From Baffinella frigidus (lineage: Eukaryota; Cryptophyceae; Cryptomonadales; Baffinellaceae), in NCBI GenBank assembly GCA_026770585.1, contig MU647073.1:173351-200118 (forward strand): a DNA stretch of 26,768 bases, in the 5' to 3' direction. This document shows positions 1 to 9,200 of this stretch, one piece after another. Both the position numbers and the translations under genes were made by a program. Each line of letters starts with the position of its first letter. Position 1 is the stretch's first letter. Under the pieces are notes generated by a model, which made no database searches, was not told where the DNA came from, and was given only the letters and a program-made list of their open reading frames with translations.

Positions 1-73
1 GGCTTAGGGTTGAGGGTGTAGGATTTAGGGTTGAGGCTGTAGGGTTCAGGGTTTAGGGTGTCCGGTTTTGAGT

Positions 74-126
<53 letters not shown>

Positions 127-150
127 GGTGTAGGGTTTAGGGTTTAGGGT
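1..150 (-). repeat. Heptad array (TTTAGGG/TTGAGGG on + strand)
   Basis: Twenty or so heptads, mostly TTGAGGG with TTTAGGG at the exon-proximal end. Read along the VPS13-like gene this is CCCTAAA/CCCTCAA, the same sense orientation as most arrays in the plus-strand gene. Confidence 0.9.
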
Positions 151-157
151 TTCGAAC

Positions 158-210
158 GTGTGCATCGAGGGCGCGTCGAAGTAGCACAGGTGCACGTCCC
201 CGATCGACAC
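158..210 (-). CDS. VPS13-like exon 6
   Basis: The acceptor is GTTCCAG. It encodes VSIGDVHLCYFDAPSMH, matching the VPS13 'V.I.NIHIRYED' strand. The donor is taken as GTTCGA at 157, a donor form also used in the neighbouring gene. The exact end is uncertain because heptad repeats begin straight after it. Confidence 0.65.
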
Positions 211-3200
211 CTGGAACGCAATTATGAGTTCAGGGGTGTGGAAACGTAAAGGAACAAAACACGTCCACTGGCCACTTTTGGCGTGATATTGAGGTTTTAG
301 GTTTTGACCAAAAACCCAAAAGTGGCCGTAATTGGAGCCCTTGCTCATGATTTCATCCCGGTCCGTGGCCGACAGTTGCGAACCCCGCTCTAGACACATC
401 CGGGCGAGTCTTCGACACACCCGGGTGAGTGCACACCGCCCGCGCGTACACGAGGTTATCATGCGGTCTGGTCTGCGTACGGAACACGATTGTACGTTCC
501 TACCAGGAAAGGAATGCACCATACTTGTATCCCTCAAGTGGCCAGGCGGTCAAATTTGACCGCGAAAAGGCTCGCAAATTGACCGCCAAGAGGTCCTAGA
601 CAGGTCCTACGGCCATACGGTAGGGCGTATGAGCCTACTGGCCACTTGAGGGATACCGCCTGTATACCCCCACGCACAGCCTTCCCTAGCGCAAACCGTT
701 TCCATTAGCGACGCGACCTACAAACTCACAAGCAACGCCCTTTCCTGGGACCAACCGCTTCCAAAAAAACAAAAATAATTATCACCCACAAACTTACTCC
801 GGCGAGGGGCACGCACCTCCAGCTTATCCACGAGCGTGCGGTACATATCCGCCTGGCCCTTCCCATCCTCCTTCTCATGCCCCTCGTGCTTCTCTGCCCC
901 GCCGCCCGGCTCGTCCAGATCCGGGGCGGAGAGGCTCCCGTCGAGCTGCGCCTCCCAGTGTTCGAGCAGCGCGCGTTTTGTCTGCAGGTCACACATGGAA
1001 ATATAATTAATTTAAATCACCTTTTTGTTTTATTTAAATCACCGTTTTGCTATATAAGGGTGGTTTGTTCGCGGATCCGCGCGCAACCACTTAGCAGGCG
1101 CCGAGCTCCTTTTGGCCCGGATGTCCGGGCGAAAATCCGTTGGAATCCAGAGCTATGGACAAGATCCTAGTACGAATCGTTTAGATGGACTGTTTCAATG
1201 AGTCTCTAACGAGGCTCCCGTCGAGCCGCGCCTCCCATTGTTCGAGCAAAACGCGTTTTGTCTGCGGATCACGTATGGAAACATATTTAAATGTTTTCCA
1301 GAAGTGAATTACTTTTTGAAATAATCTAATATTGGGGGTTTCTTAGGACTTGGCGGTCCTTTAGGTTTTGAGAACTCCCAACATAGGCGGAAGTAAATTT
1401 CGTTACCCAAATTTAGTTAATTAAATTGGTGTCCCGGATTTCATTTGGAAACGGTTTTAATTTGAAACCTTAGGAATCGATGAAAATTACTACAAATTTA
1501 CTACTGAAAAATTATCACACTTTTGATTTAAAACCTTAAGAATCGGTGAAATTTGCTACACGAATGCTTTAATATTACTAATAAACATCATGCTGTGTAG
1601 TAAATTTCATTGCCCAAAAGTTTCAAACCAAACCCGTTTTCATATGAGATCAGGTACCTTGGCCTCCATGTCCTTGAGCTCCGCGGGTGACGGAGTCCGG
1701 TCAGCCGAGCGCGACTCCAGCACCACAAACACAGTCTCCACCGCGATGTGCAGCGTGCCCTACGGTAGGCACCCCGTAGGGGCATACGGGGTTTCCTACG
1801 GACAAGGTAACGGGACCTAGGACCCTACGGTAGGCAACCCGCATGGGCATAGGGGGGTCCCTACGGATAATACAACGGAAACTCGGGCTCTCAGCGCCCG
1901 AAAATCCCTTCGTAGCCCGCTGTGTGGGGGAGCGCCCAAAAATCCCTTCGTAGCCCGCTGAGTGGTTACGTACCTTAGCCTCCATATCCTTGAGCTCCGC
2001 GGGTGATGGAGTGCGGTCAGCCGAGCGCGACTCCAGCACGACAAACACAGTCTCCACCGCGATGTGCAGCGTGTGCTTGTCTTTCCAAACCACCGTCATC
2101 TTCTTCACGGTCCCGGACCGCACCTGGACAAACCGAAACCACGCGTTTTTTTTTACGCGTTTTTTTTGACCCGTTCAAGCATCGCCTCCACTCGAGGCTG
2201 GAAAGGGGACCATTTTCAATATCTTCAATGTGGGGTTGTTAAATTTAGTACCAGTCACGGGCAGGCTGGGTCGCGTATCTCAGGGAATTCCCGGAGATGC
2301 GTGACCAAATGCCCCCCTATTTGTGTGAAAATTACTACACCCCAATTGTATCCTTCACTTGTAACGGAATCCCTGTTTTAAACTAGTCATTTCTAGCCTC
2401 GAGTGGCTGGCCTGGGTACCCGGCCCTTTGGAGATCCCTGCTTTCAGGGGTGGGAGGGACTGCTGAGCAACCCACCACGCAAGAGAGTAGGGCTGGCCTG
2501 GGGAAACAAGTCAGTTCACACGGATTTTGTACCAACTTTCCGAAATTACGATTTTTCTCTGGGGAGAATGTCCACTTATGAACTTAAAAAATAGTCAGAT
2601 CTGACTATTTCTCCTGTAAGCCAGTCAGCTCTACACTCTTGCGTGGCAGGCAACCGTGAGACCGAAACGTCGGTTCATGATATTTCTCTGTACAGCCACA
2701 ACCCACTCGGAGGACTGCGAACCTTTCATCAAAAGTCAACTTACCTGAGGATGATTAACTTTAAGGATTTTTCTATGCAAAATGGTCACGTAACACCCCG
2801 GAATCAAGGGTCAACGAAACCCTCGAAGCCCACCGTGTGGGTGGAAAGACTTGAGCAATTCTGAGAACGTTAGAACGTGAGGTCCGAAGGTTTTTGGGAC
2901 ATTTAGTGTTTTATTCGAAATGCAAAATGTACAGCAGGGAAATTCGCAATACAAATCATGACCATTTACAACAGTTGTTTAAAAGTTAACCTTTGGATCT
3001 CACGTTCTCAGAATTGGCCACGTCTTTCCAGATTGGCTCCACCGCGCAATTATCAATCAGACCCATGAAACTAAATGGACCTTTCTGCAAATCCCACTGT
3101 TTTCATCCGGGAACAGGTATTTTTCTTTTGAAAATTATGCATGAAAATTACTACACAAATGCTTCGGGACGTGGCCTTTGTGTGGTAATTTTCCTGGCAT

Positions 3201-5229
3201 ATTTATAAAAGAAAAATACGTGTTCCCGGGTTAGTGTGGTACAGTGGGAGGAGACATTATTCATTTGGAATTAATGGAGATCGACCTTGCATGGAATTCC
3301 TGCAGGTTCAAGTCATAAATGGTATGTTCGTCATAAATGGTATGTTCGTCATAAATGGTGTGTGTATACAATTATTACATAAATTATGCGTGCATACCAT
3401 TAATACATAAATGGTGTACAATTAATACCGTCACGGGGAGTTCGACGCGGTCTTTTTGCAAAGCCCACTGTGTGGTACAGTGGGAGAAGACATCACAGGT
3501 ACAGTAGGACGAGACATTTGGAATTAATGGATCGACCTTCAGGAATCGAACTCCTTCACCTACGCTAGACCTGACGGAGGTTAATCGCAAAAGTCAACTC
3601 CCGTGAGGCCTCGAGTCAACTTTTACCAACTTCCAGGAATTTCCTGGAACCTGCCCGCACGGCAACTTTTGATTCACCGCCATCACGTCTAAAGTGGCTA
3701 CAGACGTTGCGGGAGGGAGGAGACCGTGAAGGGAAGTTCGAAGCGATCCAGACAGTCCTTCCGCAGCAGGAGATCGTCCACCTGGTTCACGGTCCACCTT
3801 GTCACGCCCCCGACTGTTGACAAATTTCGGCAAAAAAAGCTGGGCGTGTACCATAAATATTTTGGATGGACAGTTCCCGTGTACCATAAATATTTTGGAT
3901 GGACAGTTCCCGAAATTGAATATATTCAGGTCCGGGACTAGATCGAGACAGTCCTTCAGCAGCAGGAGATCGTCGACCTGGTTTGGTAGCGCGGTTTTCA
4001 CACCACACAGCGGGCTACGAAGGGATTTTCGGGCGCTGTGAGCCCGAGCAGATCGTCCACCTGGTTCGCGGTCCACCTTGTCACGCCCCCGACTGTTGAC
4101 TAATTTCGGCAAAAAAGCTGGGTGTGTACCATAAATATTTTAGATGGACTGTTCCCGTAATGAATATGTTCAGGTCCGGGAATAGATTGAGACAGTCCTC
4201 CCCCAGGAGCAGGTCGTCGTCCGGGCCACGCCAGGTCATACGTTTCATTTTCATACACACTCGTTCGCGCTGAAAGTGTTTAGATGGCGTATCGTGGTAC
4301 ACATTCTTCTTAATTCCGCCAGCAAGGAGCTCCGATTCCCAACATTTTTGGCGTGTTTCCCGGGTAGAATCAACTCTACTCCTAGATCGTGTAGTAAAAT
4401 GAAAATTCGTTCACATTTCGACTTCTGCCGTGGCGTGGTTTGGTAGAGCTGGTCTCTCATGAGTTGACACTTTTCTGGGGTCGAAAAACTTCCAAACTTC
4501 CAAACTCTTTTAGTCAACTCGTACGAAATTTACCACAGCGTAAATTTCGCTGTAGTAAATTTCAGGTGAGTTGACTAAAAGAGTTTGGAAGTTTGGAAGT
4601 TTTTCGACCCCAGAAAAGTGTCAACTCATGAGAGACCAGCTCTAGGGCGGTGTTGTCATCTGGTGGCAATGCGAAAACACTGAGAAAATGCCAAAAGTTG
4701 TCGATGCCGGTACTAAATCGTCGTCTCTTCCAGGTACACCGGGCAGGTTTTGTACCAGAGCGATTCCGAATCCAGGGCAGGATTCGACGAGGCAAGAGTC
4801 GTGCGGGGAAGGCTCACCTCGAGCGTCCAGACGTTGCCCTGCGTCTGCCCATGCAGGTTCTTCTGCTCCACATGGATCCACCTGCGGAGGCATGACAGGG
4901 CATTTGTCAAAAAGGTATTTGGGTTCGGTATGGCCATGTTGCGGCGCGGTACGCTTCAGGGATGCGAGGAAAGAGGAGGGCATGCATTGATGCCACGGGG
5001 CACCACGTGAGGATTGTCAGTCAGGACATGCGATTAACGCGGAAGGGTGTTTTTTTGAGCGATCAGCGCTCCCACACCCTCAAGCGGATGATGGTGGGAG
5101 CAGGTTGCGCCGCAGTCCCCTTTTTTTTCTGAGGTTCAAAGAGGGGGTAGTGCGGCGTTGCGGAAGGCACCTCCCGACGTAGCGCGAGAGTAGCCATGAA
5201 ATCACGCGTTGCTTCAACCATTCGAGCAT
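158..5229 (-). CDS. VPS13-like: VPS13-like chorein-domain protein gene (5' part, six exons, runs off left edge)
   Basis: Spliced from 5171-5229, 4818-4881, 3725-3781, 1974-2123, 817-981 and about 158-210. All junctions are GT-AG and the reading phase is kept. The roughly 180-residue product starts MLEWLKQRVISWLLSRYVGR and continues through VDDLLLRKDCLDRFELPFT, VRSGTVKKM and LVDKLEVSIGDVHLCYFD. This order matches the VPS13 chorein N-terminus: a start like MLE..LLNR.LG.YV, an LRKDCLD..LP..V.SG block, a strand ending in a hydrophobic VFVVLE segment, a charged helix, then a KLEVSI..VH..Y.D strand. Family knowledge: VPS13 proteins are rod-shaped lipid channels at organelle contact sites, and this end forms the opening of the groove. 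Plant VPS13-like or other BLTP members are possible alternatives, but the LRKDCLD motif favours VPS13. The rest of this normally very long protein lies to the left. Confidence 0.85.
258..398. repeat. Copy of foldback element B
   Basis: It carries GGCCACTTTTGGC...AAAAGTGGCC, then GGAGCCCTTGCTCATGATTT and GTGGCCGACAGTTGCG...CCGCTCTA. The same words, in the same order, occur in the foldback at 8004-8200. Confidence 0.8.
817..981 (-). CDS. VPS13-like exon 5, charged helix region
   Basis: Fifty-five codons, acceptor CTGCAG, donor GTGCGT, phase 0 at both ends. It encodes TKRALLEHWEAQL, then a Gly/Glu/Lys-rich low-complexity stretch, then MYRTLVDKLE. In VPS13 proteins the corresponding place has a charged helix followed by the strand leading into 'NLQVKISNIHIRYED'. 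The low-complexity insert looks lineage-specific. Confidence 0.8.
1087..1197 (+). mobile_element. MITE-like element A, 3' truncated
   Basis: It starts CCACTTAGCAGG, has a GCCCGGATGTCCGGGC hairpin, then GGAATCCA and TTTAGATGGACTGTTTC. The same module order occurs at 7850-7992 and 20111-20250, which also have the matching inverted end CTGCTAAGTG. Confidence 0.75.
1211..1261 (-). pseudogene. 3'-truncated copy of VPS13-like exon 5
   Basis: On the minus strand it starts after CCGCAG, encodes TKRVLLEQWEARLDGSL, and then diverges. It is a near copy of the start of exon 5 (TKRALLEHWEAQLDGSL), so it retains the acceptor and lacks the rest. Confidence 0.8.
1658..1757 (-). pseudogene. 5'-truncated copy of VPS13-like exon 4
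   Basis: It repeats the last two thirds of exon 4 (LHIAVETVFVVLE to DMEAK) with only a few substitutions and has an intact GTACCT donor, but no acceptor. Its 5' side on the minus strand breaks at 1757, directly against a CCTACGGTAGG palindrome. Confidence 0.85.
1974..2123 (-). CDS. VPS13-like exon 4
   Basis: Fifty codons, phase 0 to 0, acceptor TCCAG and donor GTACGT. It encodes VRSGTVKKMTVVWKDK, then HIAVETVFVVLE, then a charged helix ending in ELKDMEAK. It corresponds to the VPS13 'V.SG.IG.L.L.VPW..L....V.I.I..V.LL' segment. The usual I/V-P-W is VVW here. Confidence 0.85.
2702..2841 (-). mobile_element. MITE-like element D (CCACACGGTGG ends)
   Basis: The ends are CCCACTCGGAGGACTGCGAACC and CGAAGCCCACCGTGTGGG, near-inverted. 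The interior CATCAAAAGTCAACTTACC is shared, in reverse complement, with elements at 14713-14861 and 18263-18399. Confidence 0.75.
2858..3013. repeat. Foldback repeat
   Basis: The arms CAATTCTGAGAACGT...GAACGTGAGGTCCG and GGATCTCACGTTCTCAGAATTG are inverted copies separated by about 100 bp. Confidence 0.75.
3108..3228. repeat. Foldback repeat with CCCGGGAACA ends
   Basis: The left arm reads CCGGGAACAGGTATTTTTCT and on to AAAATTACTACACAAA. The right arm reads TTTGTGTGGTAATTTTC and on to AGAAAAATACGTGTTCCCGG. The arms are about 50 bp with several mismatches, the spacer is short, and no ORF is present. Confidence 0.8.
3725..3781 (-). CDS. VPS13-like exon 3, chorein LRKDCLD block
   Basis: Nineteen codons: VDDLLLRKDCLDRFELPFT. 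The acceptor is GAACCAG and the donor GTCTCC. The LRKDCLD..LP motif is typical of VPS13. Three partial copies lie upstream in the direction of transcription, at 3944-3978, 4054-4066 and 4190-4222. All keep the start and lose the end. Confidence 0.85.
3850..4150. repeat. Repeated GTACCATAAATATTTTGGATGG motif
   Basis: Two direct 32-bp tandem copies lie at about 3848-3911 and a third at 4126-4157, each ending GGACAGTTCCC or GGACTGTTCCC. This resembles the tail of MITE-like element A (TTTAGATGGACTGTTTC). Confidence 0.8.
3944..4222 (-). pseudogene. Three 3'-truncated copies of VPS13-like exon 3
   Basis: Minus-strand fragments resemble the exon's acceptor side (CCAG then GTSGACGATCT). They sit in a roughly 100-200 bp unit that also carries a GTACCATAAATATTTTGGAT motif and a conserved flank with GTCACGCCCCCGACTGTTGA. 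The copy at 4054-4066 is cut after 13 bases by a CAGCGGGCTACGAAGG dispersed element, so that element lies inside an exon duplicate. Confidence 0.7.
4447..4646. repeat. Long perfect inverted repeat (about 76-bp arms)
   Basis: The left arm starts AGAGCTGGTCTCTCATGAG and ends CTCTTTTAGTCAACTC. The right arm is its exact reverse complement as far as I can read. The spacer is about 47 bp and contains its own smaller ACGAAATTTACCAC/GTAGTAAATTTC inversion. It lies in VPS13-like intron 2 and has no coding capacity. Confidence 0.9.
4818..4881 (-). CDS. VPS13-like exon 2
   Basis: The acceptor CTCCGCAG lies at 4882-4889 and the donor GTGAGC at 4817. It encodes WIHVEQKNLHGQTQGNVWTL plus E, in the position of the 'V..L....L.V..W.G.V.L.N' strands of chorein domains. 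It enters in phase 2 and leaves in phase 0. Confidence 0.8.
5171..5229 (-). CDS. VPS13-like exon 1 (start codon)
   Basis: The ATG is at 5229-5227 and opens MLEWLKQRVISWLLSRYVG plus two bases of the next codon. The donor GTGCCT follows at 5170. The start was chosen because MLE followed by an amphipathic LL.RY.G segment is how VPS13 proteins begin. The phase-2 end joins exactly to the next exon, making R-W-I-H-V. Confidence 0.85.
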
Positions 5230-5570
5230 CGCCTTGCCTGGGAACCAGGCCCTTTAGAGATCCCTGCCTCCGCAGGGAGGACTGCAGAGCAACTCAGGGC
5301 GACCGTGAGACCTCGGGAACTACGACTTTCGACGCAGAACCGCAGCGAGCTGTGTGCTAGCCCTCCACACAGGCCTGCTGCTGCTGCCGCTGGGGGTCAC
5401 CCCACGCCTCCGAGGGAGCCACGTCGACCCTTGTTCCCCCACCTTGAACCTGCTTTCCTCCCGCCCCAAAAGTCAACCGGGGTCAACCGGAGTTGACTTT
5501 TGGCTGCGATTTCTGACACGGAGGGCGTTCCTTCGGCCCCACTGTTTGGCGAGTCCAGATTGGGCATCGA
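5230..5570. promoter_or_regulatory. Divergent VPS13-like/GBF1-like intergenic region
   Basis: About 340 bp between the two proposed start codons, so one shared, divergent promoter is likely. No TATA box was evident. It contains a short CTG run (about 5366-5382) and a perfect palindrome (5466-5503). The true transcription starts and the GBF1-like start codon are unknown, so part of this may be 5' UTR. Confidence 0.55.
5466..5503. promoter_or_regulatory. Palindrome CCAAAAGTCAAC / GTTGACTTTTGG
   Basis: Perfect 12-bp arms flank a 14-bp spacer that holds another GGTCAACC. Three TTGAC/GTCAA cores fall within 38 bp of the divergent promoter. GTTGACTTTT also occurs inside MITE-like element D, so this may be a derived element end rather than a protein-binding site. 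Confidence 0.5.
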
Positions 5571-6205
5571 ATGGAGGCGCCAGTGCATAGCGCTGAGACC
5601 GGCGCCCCCACGGAAGTTGAGTTGAAGGGGCAGCCAGCCCAGCTCCATACAGCATCCGACGATTCGGCCACACCCGTACCTCTTCCAAGCCACACAGGAG
5701 GGGAGGGGAACCCCACAGCAGCGCACCCCGAGAGCTCGCCAGGCAAGGCAGCGCACCGTACAGAAGTTCCTGAGCAGATCGCAGCGACTCCGGTGCATAC
5801 GGCAGCCATGGAGGCGGGGACGTCCCCAGCAATGTCTGCCCCCCGGCGGCGTCACGCCTCCCTGCAGCGAGGAGTTTCAAATGGCAACACAATGGAAAAC
5901 AGCGTGCGGATCGTCAAGGGGGAGATCCACAACGTGCTTTCGCTCATGCGCCTCAACCGCCGCTACTCCTCAGCCTCACGTTTCCACCGCGAAATCCCCG
6001 CCACGGCCGAATCCCCGCTGGTGCGTGAGCTCAAGGCGCTCCACGACTCGTTCGCGAGCTACTCGGACTTGCAGGACATGGACACGCTGGTCTGGCTGCG
6101 CCCCTTCCTCGACGTGATCGAGTCGTCGGAGACGTCGGGGCCCATCACGGGCGGCGCGCTCTCCTCGCTCTCGAAGTTCCTGCTCTACGGCTTCATCCAC
6201 CCTCG
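5571..6205 (+). CDS. GBF1/GNOM-like exon 1 (DCB start)
   Basis: The conserved part runs from M at 5892 ([20 protein letters not shown]) to [15 protein letters not shown]. The donor GTCCGC at 6206 is phase 2 and joins exon 2 to make [13 protein letters not shown]. The frame is open to an ATG at 5571, but those 107 extra residues are Pro/Thr/Ala-rich without recognisable domains. Translation could start at 5571, 5808, 5832 or 5892. GNOM has CMINSEIGAVLAVMRRN at this place, so 5892 is the minimum. Confidence 0.8.
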
Positions 6206-9200
6206 GTCCGCTTCCCCTCGCCGTGAATGGAAAATTGCGAGATGATCGCGCGATGCTATCCCTCGCTCATTCATCTCATCTGAATAAGTCGACGCAGCAG
6301 CACGTTGGCTTCCCCTGAAATCGAGATTTTTTTTGATGAAGGGGCGTCGTCAGAAAACTCCTGGATTGCAGGGTAATCGTTCCTTAGAGCAGTTTTCCGG
6401 GTAACCTCCACCAGGATGAACCTGCAATCCGTGTGTCCGGTCGAGCACCGCTTCCATCTACCGACCTCCCACTCTCACAATTTCTCCTGACGCCTCACCC
6501 CCCCCCCCCCCCCCCCCCCCCGCAGATCCTCTGAGAAAGAGCGCGAGAGAGAGTTCTGTAAAGCAAAATGAGAGAGAGATAATTCCTGGTTAAACGCAAA
6601 AAAAAAACTGAGAGCGTGAGAATTCCTCAATCAACGGTTCTCTGCCTTCTTATTCCCCCTCGCGTTTCGAAGGAGCGGAAACACGCCACAAGTCAGCAAT
6701 TGCAGTCATGCCTTGGCGCGACGATATTTTATTTGTACGAAAAAAACACTTTTAATAGGAGGGTGCCTCAACCTGGTTTGTGATCTGGCGTGGTGAAACG
6801 GTCCGCGGCGCGCAGGTCACCGCGGGCCGCGGAGGCGGTGGGACGGGTGTGTCGCGTGGTGACGCGCTGCCGGTTCGAGCGGGCCGACCACGCGTTCTAT
6901 CTGTCCCAAGAAACACTTTTTCGGAGAGAACCTCGACCTTAATTTCTGATGTCTGATGTGTGGTCTGGCGTGGTGAAACGCAGGTCGCCGCGGGCCGCGG
7001 AGGCGGTCGGGCGGGTGTGTCGCGTGGTGACACGATGCCGGTTCGAGCGGACCGACCACGCGGGCGACGAGGTTGTGCTTGTGCGCATCCTCCAGGTCCG
7101 ACGACCGAACCCGAAACCCGGAAGCCGAAGCCGAAACCTGAAAGACGAAAGCGGAAAGAATCAACCCTTAATCCTGAACTCTCAACACTGAACACTGAAC
7201 ACTGAACACTGAACCCGAAACCGGCCGCCAAACCCGAAAAGTGAAAACCGAAAACCGAACACGCCCTAACTCCCCTTACTCTGAACCCTGAACCCTGCAC
7301 CCTGAACCTTGCACCCAAAACACAAAACACAAAACACAAAACACAAAACACAAAACACAAAACACAAACCGAAACCTTCCCCTAGCCCCAAACACCGCCA
7401 CCCCCCCCCGCAGGTGCTCCTAGACTGCCTGCGGTGCCCCGCGGGCGTCCTGCTGACAGACAGCGACGTGTGGGGGATGGTGCGGAGCTGCTACCACATC
7501 GGGCGCCAGCAGCGCTTGTCGATTCTTCTGCAGCGCACCGCGGAGCACATTCTCACCCAGGTTCGATTGATAGAGCGCTGTGCAGAGAAGTTGGCCGCTG
7601 AAATAATGAAAAGTTGGTAACCGTTGACGTGGTGTACCAGAACCCTTAATATTATCCAACTTCTCATGTATTCCGTGGCCAACATCTCCGCAGAGCGCTC
7701 TGCCTCTGTTTTTCGCCATTTTTTTTTGCTGCGGAAAGGGTGGGAAATGGCTACACGGTACAAGATGGCTCCAACACCCGTTGCAAATTGACACAAATGC
7801 CGAGCGGCAGCGCGACCACCATCGGTGTCGGGAGGGGATCCTGCGCCTGCCACTTGGCAGCGACCGAAGGCCTTTTCCCCCGGATTTCCGAGGGAAATTC
7901 CGGTTGGAATCCGTAGCAATGGATAAGGTTCGTGTACACATAATTTAGATGGACTGTATCCGTGAAGCCCCCGGTAGCTGCTAAGTGTGTGGAGGGGTAG
8001 AGCGGTTTTCGCAACTGTCGGCCACGACCCGGAATCAAATCATGAACAAGGGCTCCAATTCCGGCCACTTTTGGCATTTCTATCACAAAATAAAACTCTA
8101 AAACTTCAGAATCACGCCAAAAGTTGCCGGAAATGGAGCCCTTGTTCATAATTTCATATCGGTGGGTGGCCGACAGATGAGAAAACCGCTCTAGAGCGCA
8201 GCACGCGGCGTTTGTGCCGTCGGAAGTCGAAGTTCCGTTTGTGGCTTTGTGGCTGCTAAGTGTGTGTGGCTGCTAAGTGTGTGGAGGGGTAGAGCACGCG
8301 GCGTGTCTACCCCTCCACACACTTAGAAGCCCTCCACACACTTAGCAGCCGCGTGCACGCGTCGGAAGTCGCAGTTCCGTGTAGTTTTAGGTGTAGGTGT
8401 AGGTTCAGGTGTAGGCTTAGGTTTAGGTTTTTTAAAAAAATGAAGTGTGTGTACAACGGTGGGATTTGTCTCGCTGGCGGGCGAAAAAAATGTTTGGCAG
8501 TCCTAAGGTTATGGTGGCGCGCGCTGAACGCACAGCGTCGTGAACCATCCTGAGGTTGTGGATCGTTTTCAGGTGACCCTCACGATCTTCGCACGCTTCT
8601 CCCAACTCCAAGCCGAGGTCTAACCCCTCACTCCGGACCTAAACCCAAACCACAAACCCCAATCCTGAACCCTAGACCGTGCACCCCGCACCAGAAGTGG
8701 TCAAACCCCCTAGTACCCTTCCCCCCTTCCCCCCACCCCTTACACCTCACCTCCCCACCCCCCCCCCAGGGCGAATTCGACGCGGCGACCCTGGGCATCA
8801 CCAACCCCTCCGCGTCCCTCTGCGCCCCATCGGCGCCCGGGGACTCGGATGATGAGGAGGGGGGGGAGGCTGGTGCGCTCGAGGGGTCGTACGGTACGTC
8901 CCTTTTACGTTGCATACTTGGTGATATACGACTCACACGTTATATACGTGGTGATATATGACGTTTTTTACTTGGTGATATATGCAGGCACGTCCCATTT
9001 CACCTGCATAAGCCTTGTAATTGGACGCGGCGACCCTCGAGATCACCAACCCCTCGGCGTCCCTCTGCGCCCCCTCGGCGCCCGGGGACTCGGATGACGA
9101 GGAGGGGGGGGAGGCTGGGGCGCTCGAGGGGTCGTATGGTACGTCCCCTTTAATCTTCGTATACGTTGTATACTTGGTGATATATGCCTCGGGGAAGGTC

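Larger units (their letters stand above)
982..1973. other. VPS13-like intron 4: repeats, AT-rich stretch, MITE fragment
   Basis: From right to left it holds two direct copies of the CAGCGGGCTACGAAGG element (1879-1965), CCTACGGTAGG palindromes (1752-1860), the exon 4 fragment, an AT-rich stretch (about 1270-1620) with internal near-direct repeats such as AGTAAATTTCRTTRCCCAAA, an exon 5 fragment, and a 5' piece of a CACTTAGCAG MITE (1087-1197). No other coding exon was seen. Confidence 0.6.
2124..3724. other. VPS13-like intron 3, repeat-filled
   Basis: No exon was recognised here. The region holds a MITE-like element (2702-2841), a foldback (about 2858-3013), a second foldback (about 3108-3228), a direct repeat (3228-3290 and 3470-3540) and an 18-bp tandem repeat (about 3315-3360). 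Short ORFs have no recognisable content. Confidence 0.6.
7561..8572 (+). other. Intron 3: MITE A, foldback elements, no exon
   Basis: It holds MITE-like element A (7850-7992), foldback element B (8004-8200), a second foldback (8248-8350) and a short G-rich GTAGGTNTAGG stretch (about 8390-8430), the reverse of the usual orientation. The only ORFs are short and unrecognised. Confidence 0.65.

Noticed and set aside
3594-4112. A 172-codon minus-strand ORF
   Set aside because: It reads through introns and duplicated VPS13 exon 3 copies in mixed frames. Only the 19 codons at 3725-3781 are credible.
4642-4983. 113-codon minus-strand ORF as a separate gene
   Set aside because: It uses a different frame from VPS13-like exon 2 (4818-4881), which alone has matching splice sites, phase and family motif.
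5397-5892. Minus-strand ORFs of 108-152 codons over exon 1
   Set aside because: They are antisense to the GBF1-like first exon. The plus strand carries the conserved DCB motifs.
6498-6545. Exon starting after the poly-C CGCAG
   Set aside because: It runs into stops at once and matches nothing in the ARF-GEF family. The exon 1 to exon 2 join is complete without it.
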